This document shows, piece after piece, positions 38,857 through 48,281 of a stretch of 64,000 nt of DNA. Under the pieces are notes generated by a model, which was given only the letters and a program-made list of their open reading frames with translations, did not search any database and was not told the DNA's origin. A program made the translations under genes and the position numbers. The stretch covers positions 101,496 to 165,495 of the forward strand of contig NZ_VTTM01000016.1 in the NCBI RefSeq assembly GCF_008364795.1. Reading direction: 5' to 3'. Numbering within the stretch: position 1 is the stretch's first letter; each line of letters begins with the position of its first letter. Source of the DNA: Azospirillum oryzae (GTDB lineage Bacteria > Pseudomonadota > Alphaproteobacteria > Azospirillales > Azospirillaceae).

Positions 38857-40266
38857 ATGAGCAGCCCGCCGAGCCCACCCCCCGCCGACGGTGCATCCCA
38901 CCGCCGCTGGTTCGGCCTGCGGCCGGTCGCGCTGCTGGAACTGCTGCTGTTCTTCGCCGCGGCGCTGGGGCTGGATGTCTGGCTGGGCGCCGGACTGCGT
39001 TTCGACGGGGTGCAGCCGCATCCCTTCTGGATCCCGGTCCTGCTGCTGGCGATCCAGTACGGCACCAGCGAAGGCGTGCTGGCGGCGCTGGTGGCGTCGG
39101 TGGCGCTGCGGCTCGGCAACATGCCCGATGCCGGGATCGACCAGGACCTCTACGACCATCTCTTCGCCCTGACGCGCGAGCCGATCCTGTGGCTGGTCGC
39201 CGCTGTGCTGTTCGGCGAGCTGCGCATGCGCCAGCTGCGCGAGCGCGACGAACTGCGCGCCGGCCTTGCCGCCGCCCGGCAGGAGGCGGAGGCCATCGCC
39301 CGGTCCTACCGCGCCTTGAAATCGGTGAAGGAAAGCTTGGAGACCCGCGTCGCCGGGCAGCTGCGCACCGTCTTCACCCTCTATCAGGCAGCCAAGTCCA
39401 TCGACCACCTGGACGAGGGGGAGGTGATGCTGGGCGTCGCCGACCTCGTCCGCACCGTCATGAAGCCGGAGAAATTCTCGCTGTTCCTGCTGAACAACGA
39501 CGTGCTGGAATCGGTGACGAACGAGGGGTGGGACGACGACAACGACAGCTATGCCCGCTGGTTCGACAGCGGCACCCCGCTGTTCCAGACCGTCATCGCC
39601 CGCCAGCGGCAGCTCTGCGTCAACCGGGTCGAGGACGAGCGCATCCTGGCCGGCGAAGGCGTGCTGGCCGGACCGTTGATCAGCAGCGACACCGGCGAGG
39701 TGGTCGGCATGGTGAAGGTCGAAAGCCTGGGCTTCACCGACCTCAGCGTCAACACGGTCGAGAATTTCCGCATCCTGTGCGAATGGATCGGCACCGCGCT
39801 GGCCAAGGCGCGCCAGTTCCGCACCGCCAACGAACAGCGGGTCTTCACCGACGACGCGCTCTATTCCTCCAGCTACATCGGCCGGCAGGCGGAGTTCCTG
39901 GCCCTGCTCGGCCGCCGCATGGGGTTCGAGACGACGGCCATCACCATCCGCCCCACCGGCCTGTCCCGCCTGTCTGTCGCCCAGCGCGCCGACCTTGCCG
40001 CCGCCATCGGCACGGCGGTGCGCGGCAGCCTGCGCGACACCGACCTCGCCTGCGACTTCGGCCAGCAGGGCGCGTCCTTCGGCGTGATCCTGGCCGGCAC
40101 GCCGCTGGAGGGCGCCAAGCTGGTGGAGGCGAAGCTGGAACGGGCGGTGCGCCGGGAATTGCCCGACGGGCTGTCCAACATCCCCATCGGCTTCGTCACC
40201 CGCCGGGTCGAGCCGCCTGAGCCGGAGCCGGCAACCGGGAAGGCCGTGCCGGAGGGTGCGGGATGA
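38857..40266 (+). CDS. pelD: PelD, c-di-GMP receptor of the Pel system
   Basis: A 469-residue inner-membrane protein. About four helices fill the first 120 residues, followed by a coiled segment, a GAF domain (about 160-310) and a degenerate GGDEF domain. The active-site GGDEF is lost, but an RxxD inhibitory-site-like motif, RDTD (residues 393-396), is present. In Pseudomonas, PelD binds c-di-GMP through such a site and activates polymer synthesis. Its stop overlaps pelE by 4 nt. Confidence 0.9.
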   Translation: MSSPPSPPPADGASHRRWFGLRPVALLELLLFFAAALGLDVWLGAGLRFDGVQPHPFWIPVLLLAIQYGTSEGVLAALVASVALRLGNMPDAGIDQDLYDHLFALTREPILWLVAAVLFGELRMRQLRERDELRAGLAAARQEAEAIARSYRALKSVKESLETRVAGQLRTVFTLYQAAKSIDHLDEGEVMLGVADLVRTVMKPEKFSLFLLNNDVLESVTNEGWDDDNDSYARWFDSGTPLFQTVIARQRQLCVNRVEDERILAGEGVLAGPLISSDTGEVVGMVKVESLGFTDLSVNTVENFRILCEWIGTALAKARQFRTANEQRVFTDDALYSSSYIGRQAEFLALLGRRMGFETTAITIRPTGLSRLSVAQRADLAAAIGTAVRGSLRDTDLACDFGQQGASFGVILAGTPLEGAKLVEAKLERAVRRELPDGLSNIPIGFVTRRVEPPEPEPATGKAVPEGAG

Positions 40267-41390
40267 CCGGCCCCGCTCTCGATTCCGCTGAAACCATCGG
40301 TACGCTGGCGGGCGACCGACCGGCTGCCGGCACGGGCGAATTGGTGGCGGCGACGCTCGGCGCCGGCCTGCTCGACGCCGTGGCATTGGCCTTCGGCCTG
40401 TCCGGCGTCCCCTTCGCCGCACCGTCGGCCGCGGCGCTGCACCTGCTGCTCTGCGGACTGGTCGTATTGTGGGTGCGCAGCCGGGCGCGGCGGGGCCGCG
40501 ACCTGCGGCTGGCCGGGCTGCTGCTGGTCACCATGGTGCCGCTGGGACCGCTGGGCGCCGCCTGCACGCTGGTGACCTCGGCGCTGCTGGCGCTGTTCAG
40601 CCGCTATGCCACCGGTTTTCAGGACTGGTATCTTTCCCTCTTCCCCGAAAGCGAGACCGGCCCGGCCCAGGAGCTGTACGAGCTGATCGTGTCCGGGCGC
40701 GAGAACGCCCATCTGGTGGCGGGCGAATCCTTCACCGACATGATGTGGATGGGCACGCCGCAGCAGAAGCAGGCGGTGATCGCCCTGGTCGCCCGCCATT
40801 TCCGCCCCGCCTTCACGCCCGCGCTGAAGGCCGGCCTCGCCGATGCCGACCCCTCCGTCCGCGTCCAGGCCGCCACCGCGACCGCGCGGGTGGAGCATGA
40901 GTTCAACGAGCGCTGGCAGTCGCTCGACCACGCCGCCCGCGCCCATCCGGACGACGCCGGCGCCCTGGCCGCCCTTTGCCGCCATCTCGACGATTATGCC
41001 TTCTGCGGCCTGCTGGACTCCAACCGCGAGGCGGAGATCCGCGAAAAGGCGTTGGACGGCTACCGCCGCAGCCTGGAACTGGCGCCCGACGACGACGGCA
41101 TCCGCCTCGACCTCGGCCGGCTGCTGCTGCGCTGTGGACTGGCGGCGGAGGCGGCGGCGAGGCTGGAGCCGCTGATCGACCGCACGTCCGACAGCCGCAT
41201 CCTGTTCTGGTATGCCGAAAGCCTGTTCCGGCTCGGCCGCTTCGGCGATCTGCGGGCGCTGCCCCTTCGCCGGCCCGACCTGCTGGGCGACGGTGCGGCG
41301 CTGCCCGATGCGCTGCGCGACGTCTTCGCCCTGTGGCGCGACGACGAAACGGCCGCCGCGGAAACGACCGCGAAGGAACTGGCCGCATGA
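40263..41390 (+). CDS. pelE: PelE inner-membrane TPR protein
   Basis: A 375-residue protein with two or three hydrophobic helices (about residues 28-110). A cytoplasmic helical part follows with TPR-like units, such as RRSLELAPDDDGIRLDLGRLLL. The PelE identity rests on this plan and on its place between pelD and pelF, with overlapping starts and stops on both sides. PelE links PelD, PelF and PelG in the synthase complex. Confidence 0.85.
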   Translation: MTGPALDSAETIGTLAGDRPAAGTGELVAATLGAGLLDAVALAFGLSGVPFAAPSAAALHLLLCGLVVLWVRSRARRGRDLRLAGLLLVTMVPLGPLGAACTLVTSALLALFSRYATGFQDWYLSLFPESETGPAQELYELIVSGRENAHLVAGESFTDMMWMGTPQQKQAVIALVARHFRPAFTPALKAGLADADPSVRVQAATATARVEHEFNERWQSLDHAARAHPDDAGALAALCRHLDDYAFCGLLDSNREAEIREKALDGYRRSLELAPDDDGIRLDLGRLLLRCGLAAEAAARLEPLIDRTSDSRILFWYAESLFRLGRFGDLRALPLRRPDLLGDGAALPDALRDVFALWRDDETAAAETTAKELAA

Positions 41391-42955
41391 GCCGCTCGCC
41401 GTCCCAGCCGCTCCCGCCCGAAGCGCCCCGCGCCCCCAAGGCCGACGTCTGCCTGCTGATGGAGGGGTCCTATCCCTATGTCGCCGGCGGCGTGTCGACT
41501 TGGACGCACGACCTGATCCGCTCCCACTCCGACCTGACCTTCCATATCGTGGCGCTGGTCGCCGACCGCGGCGCCCGCAAGCTCGCCTACGATCTGCCGG
41601 CCAACGTCACCGGCCTGACCCATGTCTATCTGCAGGACCCGCCCCCCGGATGGCGCTGGCAGCCCGGCACCGGGCGGCTGGTGGCGGCCCTGGAAAAGCC
41701 GCTCGCCCGCCTGCAGCAGGGCGGAGGGCTGGCCGAGGTCGCCGAGGTTCTGCGGCTGCTGGCGCCGCGGCGCGGCCGGATCGGCAAGCGGGCGCTGCTG
41801 AATTCCGAGGACGCTTTCCAGATGGTGGTGCGCATGTGCAGGGCCGCCCTGCCGGACGCCTCCTTCCTCGAATATTTCTGGGGCAGCCGGGCGCTGATGA
41901 GCGGGCTGTTCGCCACGCTGCTGGTGCCGATGCCGCAGGCTTCCGTCTACCATGCCATCTCCACCGGCTATGCCGGGCTGTTCGCGGCGCGGGCGCGGCT
42001 GGAGACCGGCCGCCCGGCCCTGCTGACCGAACACGGCATCTACACCAACGAACGGCGCATCGAGATCCTGATGGCCGAATGGCTGTTCGAGGGGGCCGAC
42101 ACCTCCCTGGCGCTCGACCGGAAGAAGCGCGACCTGCGCGATCTGTGGTTGGACACCTTCGCCAGCTATTCCAAGGCCTGTTATGACGCCTGCGACCGCA
42201 TCATCACCTTGTACGGCGGAAACCAGGAGTTCCAGCGCCGCCAGGGCGCCGACCCGGCCAAGCTGATGATCGTGCCCAACGGCATCGACTATGCCGGCTA
42301 TTCCCAGGTCCGGCGCGACCCCGCGCCGCGCCCGCCGACCATCGCCCTGATCGGCCGCGTCGTGCCGATCAAGGACGTGAAGACCTACATCCGCGCCGCC
42401 GGCATCCTGCGCGAGGACATCCCCGACCTGAAGGCGATGATCCTCGGCCCGCTGGAGGAGGACCCCGGCTATGTCGAGGAATGCCGCACCATCGTGAAGC
42501 ATCTGGGGCTGGAGCAGACGGTGATCTTCGCCGGCCGGGTCAAGCTGACCGACTGGCTGGGCAAGATCGACGCCATCGCCCTGACCAGCGTCAGCGAGGC
42601 GCAGCCGCTGGTGATCCTGGAGGCCGGGGCGTCCGGTGTGCCGACGGTGGCGACCGATGTCGGGTCCTGTTCGGAACTGCTGATGGGCCGTCCGGACGAG
42701 GTTCCGCCGCTGGGTCCGGGCGGGGCGGTGACGCCGCTGGCCAGCCCGCTGGACACCGCGCGGGAGCTGCGCGCCCTTCTGCTCGACCGCCCGTGGCGGG
42801 AGCGCTGCGCGCAGGCCATCGCACGGCGGGTCGCCCAGTCCTATGACAAGGTCGCCATCGACCGCGTCTATCGCGCCATCTACGACGAGCACATCGCCAT
42901 GCCGACCCGGCCGACGCTCGAACGCGCCGATTTCGACCTGAAGGGAGCCGCCTGA
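41387..42955 (+). CDS. pelF: PelF glycosyltransferase
   Basis: A 522-residue cytoplasmic GT4-family glycosyltransferase that builds the Pel chain from UDP-sugars. The N-terminal PelF signature is VCLLMEGSYPYVAGGVSTW. The C-terminal half shows the Rossmann sugar-nucleotide fold with ALIGRVVPIKDVKTYI and the EX7E motif in SVSEAQPLVILEAGASG. The start ATG overlaps the pelE stop. Confidence 0.95.
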   Translation: MSRSPSQPLPPEAPRAPKADVCLLMEGSYPYVAGGVSTWTHDLIRSHSDLTFHIVALVADRGARKLAYDLPANVTGLTHVYLQDPPPGWRWQPGTGRLVAALEKPLARLQQGGGLAEVAEVLRLLAPRRGRIGKRALLNSEDAFQMVVRMCRAALPDASFLEYFWGSRALMSGLFATLLVPMPQASVYHAISTGYAGLFAARARLETGRPALLTEHGIYTNERRIEILMAEWLFEGADTSLALDRKKRDLRDLWLDTFASYSKACYDACDRIITLYGGNQEFQRRQGADPAKLMIVPNGIDYAGYSQVRRDPAPRPPTIALIGRVVPIKDVKTYIRAAGILREDIPDLKAMILGPLEEDPGYVEECRTIVKHLGLEQTVIFAGRVKLTDWLGKIDAIALTSVSEAQPLVILEAGASGVPTVATDVGSCSELLMGRPDEVPPLGPGGAVTPLASPLDTARELRALLLDRPWRERCAQAIARRVAQSYDKVAIDRVYRAIYDEHIAMPTRPTLERADFDLKGAA

Positions 42956-42956
42956 C

Positions 42957-44336
42957 ATGGCCGGCATCGGTTTCGCACTCCGGCGGCTGGCCCGGCGCGA
43001 CGATCTGCTGGGCGTGCTGCAGGGCTATGCCCATTCCGCCTTCATCACGTCCGGCCCCTGGATGTTCACCATCCTGGCGCTGGCCGGCATCACGCTGTTC
43101 GGCCGCGATCTGGTGGGGCTGGAGCAGCTGACGCTGTTCCGCGTGGTGGTGATCTATAATTTCTGCTTCTCGGTGGTGTTCACCGGGCCGCTGGTGCTGG
43201 TCGCCACCCGCTATCTCGCCGACGCCATCTATGCCAAGGAGGTGGAGGCGGCGCCCGGCATGCTGCTGGCGACGCTGGGGCTGGCCTATGCCATCGCCGG
43301 CCTGACCGCCGGACCCTTCTACCCGCTGTTCAGCGGCCTGCCGCTGCCGATCATGCTGGGCGGGCTGGCGAACTTCTTCCTGGTCTGCGGCATCTGGGTG
43401 GTGTCGATCTTCCTGTCGGCACTGAAGGATTATCTGGCGGTCACCGTCGCCTTCGGTGTCGGCATGACCACCGGCATGGCCGGGGCGGTGCTGCTGGGCG
43501 ACCGCTTCGGCGCGGCGGGGATGATCTGGGGATTCTCCGCCGGGCTGGCGGTGATCCAGTTCGGGCTGATCGCGCGGGTGCTGGCCGAATATCCCTATCC
43601 GGTCGGCCGGCTGTTCGACTTCCTCTCCTATTTCCGCAAATACGCCGACCTGGCGCTGATCGGATTTTTCGCCAACGCCGCGGTCTGGACCGACAAGTGG
43701 ATCATGTGGTTCGCGCCGGAGCGCGAACTGGTCTCCGGCGCCATGGCGATCTACAGCGCCTATGACGGCGCCATGTTCATCGCCTATCTGACGACCCTGC
43801 CGGCGCTGACCCTGTTCACGGTGAACATCGAAACCCGCTTCTTCGAGCATTACCAGGCCTTCTATCGCGACATCCAGAAGCACGCGACCTTCGACCAGAT
43901 CGCGCGCAACCACCGCGCCATCATCGCCGCCCTGCTCGACAGCAGCCGCAATCTCGTCATCCTGCAAGGAGCGGTCTGCGCCGTCTGCATCTTCCTGGCC
44001 CCCGCCATCGTCGGCGCCATCGGCCTGCAGTACCAGCAGATCGGCATGTTCCGCTTCGGCGTGCTGGGCGCCTTCTTCCAGGTGATGTTCCTGTTCTGCA
44101 CGGTGATCCTGGCCTATTTCGACCTGCGGGCGCGGAACCTGACGGTGCAACTGGCCTATATGGCTGCCAATGCCGGTTTCACCCTGCTGTTCAGCCGGAT
44201 GGGCTTTCCGTGGTATGGCTACGGCTATTTCCTCAGCTCGCTGCTCGCCTTCGCGGTGGCTTACCTGATGGTGGCGGACGCGGTGCGGCGGCTGCCCTAT
44301 TTCGCCTTCGTCGCCAACAACCCGTCGGTGCGATGA
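42957..44336 (+). CDS. pelG: PelG, Wzx-like inner-membrane exporter
   Basis: A 459-residue protein with about 12 helices of the polysaccharide transporter (PST) superfamily. The N-terminus MAGIGFALRRLARRDDLLG and the segment HSAFITSGPWMFTILAL are typical of PelG. It is thought to carry the polymer across the inner membrane together with PelD, PelE and PelF. It follows pelF after 1 bp and its stop overlaps the next ORF by 4 nt. Confidence 0.94.
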   Translation: MAGIGFALRRLARRDDLLGVLQGYAHSAFITSGPWMFTILALAGITLFGRDLVGLEQLTLFRVVVIYNFCFSVVFTGPLVLVATRYLADAIYAKEVEAAPGMLLATLGLAYAIAGLTAGPFYPLFSGLPLPIMLGGLANFFLVCGIWVVSIFLSALKDYLAVTVAFGVGMTTGMAGAVLLGDRFGAAGMIWGFSAGLAVIQFGLIARVLAEYPYPVGRLFDFLSYFRKYADLALIGFFANAAVWTDKWIMWFAPERELVSGAMAIYSAYDGAMFIAYLTTLPALTLFTVNIETRFFEHYQAFYRDIQKHATFDQIARNHRAIIAALLDSSRNLVILQGAVCAVCIFLAPAIVGAIGLQYQQIGMFRFGVLGAFFQVMFLFCTVILAYFDLRARNLTVQLAYMAANAGFTLLFSRMGFPWYGYGYFLSSLLAFAVAYLMVADAVRRLPYFAFVANNPSVR

Positions 44337-44794
44337 CCCGCCGCCTCATCCCTCCGCTTCTCGCCCTCCTCCTGCTTCCGGCCGCCACCGGCGCGCAGGA
44401 GGTGCTGCGCACCGACCGCACCGAACCCGGCCATCTGCGTCCGCTGTTCCGTGCCTACGAACCGCCGCCGCCGGGCCACCAACCGCGCCTGCGCCGCACC
44501 GAAAGCCGCGCGGTCTACAAGCTGCCCGACGGCCTGAAGGGGCTTGCGACGCTGGACCGCACCCTGTCGCACCTGTGCCAGCGCGGCGCCTTCCTGCAGC
44601 AGATCGACGGCCTCTATTGGGCGGCGACGCCGGACTACCGCTATGGCGTCGCCTTCTCCGGTGGTGCCAACCTGATCGACCCGCAGAACCGCCGCCAGCC
44701 CGGCAAGGCCTATTTCTTCCGCAACCAGGACAGCCGCTGCAGCGTCTGGATCGGCGATCAGGCGAAGCTGATGCCGCATTATATCGGGGGATAG
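44333..44794 (+). CDS. Uncharacterised exported protein at end of pel operon
   Basis: A 153-residue protein starting at ATG in an ATGA overlap with the pelG stop. A signal peptide (LIPPLLALLLLPAATGAQ) is followed by a Pro/Arg-rich stretch (FRAYEPPPPGHQPRLRRTES). A compact domain contains two cysteines, in SHLCQRGAF and DSRCSVWIG, which could form a disulfide. No family is recognised. Translational coupling to pelG suggests an accessory role in Pel secretion or modification. Confidence 0.75.
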   Translation: MTRRLIPPLLALLLLPAATGAQEVLRTDRTEPGHLRPLFRAYEPPPPGHQPRLRRTESRAVYKLPDGLKGLATLDRTLSHLCQRGAFLQQIDGLYWAATPDYRYGVAFSGGANLIDPQNRRQPGKAYFFRNQDSRCSVWIGDQAKLMPHYIGG

Positions 44795-44815
44795 GTTCCC
44801 TCTCCCGTCTCCGGA

Positions 44816-44849
44816 GTTGGAGGTTTCTGCATGTGTCTCCCCAACTTTT
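44816..44849 (+). terminator. Weak terminator after pel operon
   Basis: GTTGG (44816-44820) pairs with CCAAC (44841-44845), followed by TTTT (44846-44849). The stem can be extended only with a bulge. It lies 22 bp after the last pel ORF. The rest of the 266-bp gap to the next gene shows nothing recognisable. Confidence 0.35.
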
Positions 44850-45060
44850 CACCCCACCGTTACCCACCCACCGCATCCATGATACGATTGACCTCCGGTC
44901 CCCACCCGCGGAGGTCGCCGCCGATGCCGCCTGGATGGAACAGTGAACACACCCCCGAAAACTGTTTCACGCTGTTCCAAACGTCGCATCCGGGCCCCTC
45001 GCATCGCGCGGACTCAACCCCATATAGGGCCGGTCATCGGCCAGAGGTGAACGTCCGCCC

Positions 45061-46443
45061 GTGCGCATTCCCGACCTGAACAGCCTGTACGACGCCGGCA
45101 GCCGGCTTCTTCTGGAATCGACGGTGCGCGTCGGCGTCACCGGTCTGCGGCGGGCGGGCAAGACCGTGTTCGTCACCGCCCTTGTCGACAACCTGTTGAA
45201 GGCCGGGCGGCTGCCCTTCCTCGACGTCATGTCGTCGGGCCGCTTCCAGGCGGCGCGGCTGCGGCCCCAGCCCGACCCCGACGTGCCGCGCTTCGATTTC
45301 GAAGGCCATCTCGCCGCACTCACCGGCCCCGATCCCCATTGGCCGGAGCCGACGCGCGGCATCGGCCAGATGCGCGTCTCATTGCGCTACCGTCCGGAGT
45401 CGGCGCTGAAGCGTACGGTGCAGCCGATGGCGACGCTGAATCTCGATCTGGTCGATTACCCCGGCGAATGGCTGCTCGACCTGCCGCTGCTGCGTCAGAG
45501 CTTCGCGGAATGGAGCACCCAGACCCTGGACCTCGCCGCCCGCCCGCCGCGTGACGAGCTGTCGGCCTCCTGGCGCGGCTGGCTCGCCACCATCGACCCG
45601 GCCGCTTCGGCGGAGGAGGAGACGGCGCGGCGCGGGGCGGCGCTCTACACCGACTATCTCCACGCCTGCCGCCGCGCCGACACGCTGCTCAGCCTGATCC
45701 AGCCCGGCCGCTTTGTCGAACCGGGCGACATGAAGGACGCGCCGCTGCTGACCTTCTGTCCCCTGCAGGGTGGACCGCGGGGCCGCGGCAGCCTGTGGGC
45801 GCTGATGGAGGAGCGGTACGAGGCCTACAAGACCAACGTCGTCCGCCGCTTCTTCGCCGAGCATTTTTCCCGGCTCGACCGCCAGATCGTACTGATCGAT
45901 GTGCTGGGGGCGCTGAACGCCGGCCCCGCCGGGATGGCCGACATGAAGCGGGCGCTGGAGCTGAGCCTGGAGCCGTTCCGCCATGGTTCGTCCGGCTGGC
46001 TCGATTGGCTGTTCGGCAGCAAGATCGACCGCGTGTTGTTCGCCGCGACCAAGGCCGACCACATCGCCGCCCACCAGCATGCCCAGCTGCGCGCGCTGCT
46101 CGACCGGCTGGTCGGCGATGCCCGCAACGCCATCCGTTTCGAAGGGGCCCAGGTCGAAACCATGGCCATCGCCGCGCTGAAATGCACCGAAAGCGTGGTG
46201 ACGGAGCATGAGGGCCGGCAACTGCGTTGCGTGCGCGGCATTCCCGTCGGCCGCGACCGCCCGACAGTGCTGTTCCCCGGCGAGATCCCGGAGGATGCCG
46301 AAGCCTTCCCGCCCGGCCGCGACCGTCCCTATAATTTCCTGCCTTTCCGCCCGCCCGACGACCTCGGCCGCGACCCGCGCGGCCTGCCGCACATCCGCGT
46401 CGATCAGGCCCTGCAATTCCTTCTCGGGGACTATCTGACGTGA
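45061..46443 (+). CDS. ycjX: YcjX-like P-loop ATPase (DUF463)
   Basis: A 460-residue cytoplasmic protein of the YcjX/DUF463 family. The P-loop is GVTGLRRAGKTVFVTALVDN at about residues 25-44. Family motifs DLVDYPGEWLLDLPLL and IVLIDVLGALNAG follow, with DRVLFAATKADH near residue 325. In E. coli YcjX and YcjF are linked to envelope stress. Here no psp genes are present. It starts at GTG and overlaps the ycjF-like gene. Confidence 0.9.
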   Translation: MRIPDLNSLYDAGSRLLLESTVRVGVTGLRRAGKTVFVTALVDNLLKAGRLPFLDVMSSGRFQAARLRPQPDPDVPRFDFEGHLAALTGPDPHWPEPTRGIGQMRVSLRYRPESALKRTVQPMATLNLDLVDYPGEWLLDLPLLRQSFAEWSTQTLDLAARPPRDELSASWRGWLATIDPAASAEEETARRGAALYTDYLHACRRADTLLSLIQPGRFVEPGDMKDAPLLTFCPLQGGPRGRGSLWALMEERYEAYKTNVVRRFFAEHFSRLDRQIVLIDVLGALNAGPAGMADMKRALELSLEPFRHGSSGWLDWLFGSKIDRVLFAATKADHIAAHQHAQLRALLDRLVGDARNAIRFEGAQVETMAIAALKCTESVVTEHEGRQLRCVRGIPVGRDRPTVLFPGEIPEDAEAFPPGRDRPYNFLPFRPPDDLGRDPRGLPHIRVDQALQFLLGDYLT

Positions 46444-47456
46444 CGGAGCGCGACACCCGCAATGCCTCAAAGGGCTGGGTCCCGCCGATGGAGCTGGACC
46501 TCGACCGCGCGGCGCCGGTCCCGGCGGAGGAGGAGACCGCCCTGCTGACCGGCTCCGGCGACCCGGCCGACCTGTTGCCGGCCCCCGCCACGCCGGTTCG
46601 GACGACGCGCCGGCTCGGGCGCTGGCTTTTCGGGGCGCTGGCGGCGCTGGTTCTGGTCGCGCTGGGGTTCGACACCGCCGACCTGCTGGCCCGCGCCTTC
46701 GCCACCAGCCTCGCTCTTGGCGTTCTGGTTGCCCTGCTGGCCGCCACCGCCGGCATCGCGGGAGTCGCGATGCTGGTGACCGAATTGCTGTCGCTCCGCC
46801 GTCTGCGCCGGATCGAGGAATTGCGGGCGGAGGCTGGCCGGCTGGAGGTCGATGCGCCCGGCGGCCGGGCCGACCGCTTCGCCGGATCGCTGGTGGCGCT
46901 CTATTCCGACCGGCGGGAACTTGCGCCGGCGCTGGCCCGCGTCCGCGACCATGTCACCGATGCCCATGACGAGCATGAGGTCGTCCGGCTGCTGGACCGC
47001 GAAGTGCTGAGCCCGCTCGACCGCGCCGCCTATCAGCGGGTGCTGCGCGCCTCGCGCGACACCGCCGTCGCCACCGCGCTGAGCCCGGCGGCGCTGCTGG
47101 ACTTCGCCGTGGTGCTGTGGCGCAACCTGAAGCTGGTGCGGGAGATCGCCAGCCTCTACGGCGCCCGGCCGGGCTATGTCGGCTCGCTCCGACTCCTGCG
47201 CCGGATGCTCGCCAACATCGCCGTCGCCGGTGTGACGGAAAGCGCCCACCATGTGGCGGTGGAGGCGCTGGGCGGGTCGCTCGCCGCCGCCATTTCCACC
47301 CGGATGGGGCAGGGGGTCATCAACGGCCTGCTGACCGCGCGGGTCGGGCTGACCGCCATGCACCTGTGCCGCCCCATCGCCTTCGGCCCCGACAACCGCC
47401 CCAGCATGAACCGCATCAGGAAGGAGCTGTTGTCGGTGCCCAAGCAGGTGCTGTGA
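46440..47456 (+). CDS. ycjF: YcjF-like membrane protein (TIGR01620/DUF697)
   Basis: A 338-residue protein with two helices at about residues 60-115 (LFGALAALVLVALGFDTADLL and LALGVLVALLAATAGIAGVAM). A C-terminal cytoplasmic domain follows, containing LWRNLKLVREIASLYGARPGYVGSLRLLRRM, the hallmark of this family. It begins with GTG overlapping the ycjX stop (GTGA). Function is unknown beyond its constant pairing with YcjX. Confidence 0.9.
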   Translation: MTERDTRNASKGWVPPMELDLDRAAPVPAEEETALLTGSGDPADLLPAPATPVRTTRRLGRWLFGALAALVLVALGFDTADLLARAFATSLALGVLVALLAATAGIAGVAMLVTELLSLRRLRRIEELRAEAGRLEVDAPGGRADRFAGSLVALYSDRRELAPALARVRDHVTDAHDEHEVVRLLDREVLSPLDRAAYQRVLRASRDTAVATALSPAALLDFAVVLWRNLKLVREIASLYGARPGYVGSLRLLRRMLANIAVAGVTESAHHVAVEALGGSLAAAISTRMGQGVINGLLTARVGLTAMHLCRPIAFGPDNRPSMNRIRKELLSVPKQVL

Positions 47457-47463
47457 CGTGACC

Positions 47464-48162
47464 CTAGGCGAGGTCGAAGACCAGCACTTCCGCCTCGTCC
47501 GCCCGGTCCAGCGTTACCGCCTCCTCGTCCGTCAGCGCGGCGCCGTCACCGGCCTTCAGCAGCGTGCCGTTCAGATGGACCCGGCCGCGGGCGACCTGGA
47601 CCCAGGCATGGCGGCCGGGGCGCAGCGGCAGGGTGGCGCTTTCCTCGCCATCCAGAAGCGCGGCGTACAGGTCGACATCCTGGTGGATGATGGTGCTGCC
47701 GTCCCGCCCGTCCCGCGACCCGACCAGCTTCAGCGTGCCGCGCTTCTGCTCGGCCGGGAAATCCGCCTGCTGGTAGCCGGGCGCCAGGTTGTTGGCTTCC
47801 GGCAGGATCCAGATCTGGAGGAAATGCACCGGCTCGGTGTCCGACGCGTTGTACTCGCTGTGCCGGATGCCGCGGCCGGCGCTCATCACCTGGACCTCGC
47901 CCGGACGGATCACCGACCCGGTGCCGATGGAGTCCTTATGCTCCAGCGCACCGTTCAGCACGTAGGAAACGATCTCCATGTTGGCATGCCCATGGGTGGG
48001 GAAGCCGGCGCCGGGGATGACCCGGTCCTCGTTGATGACGCGCAGGGCGCGGAAGCCCATATGGCCGGGATCGAAGTAGTGGCCGAACGAGAAGCTGTGG
48101 TTGCTGTTCAGCCAACCCATGTTGGCGACCCCGCGCTCGTCGCGATGGCGAATGGTGATCAT
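47464..48162 (-). CDS. Pirin family bicupin protein
   Basis: A 232-residue double-cupin protein. The metal-binding N-terminal cupin is intact, with SFSFGHYFDPGHMGF, GFPTHGHANMEIVSYVLNG and MSAGRGIRHSEYN providing histidines and glutamate. Bacterial pirins such as YhhW can act as quercetinases or as redox regulators; which applies here is unknown. The ATG at 48162 follows GGAGGG. It is convergent with ycjF, 7 bp apart. Confidence 0.88.
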   Translation of the reverse strand: MITIRHRDERGVANMGWLNSNHSFSFGHYFDPGHMGFRALRVINEDRVIPGAGFPTHGHANMEIVSYVLNGALEHKDSIGTGSVIRPGEVQVMSAGRGIRHSEYNASDTEPVHFLQIWILPEANNLAPGYQQADFPAEQKRGTLKLVGSRDGRDGSTIIHQDVDLYAALLDGEESATLPLRPGRHAWVQVARGRVHLNGTLLKAGDGAALTDEEAVTLDRADEAEVLVFDLA

Positions 48163-48281
48163 GATGGAACCCTCCGTACCGTTGGGGTGTGTGCCGTTGT
48201 CTGGAGGGGAATTTGGCACCCAACGGCCCGCGGAACAATCCGACCCGTTCGCATCAGATCGTTCTCGTGCGCGGGACAATA

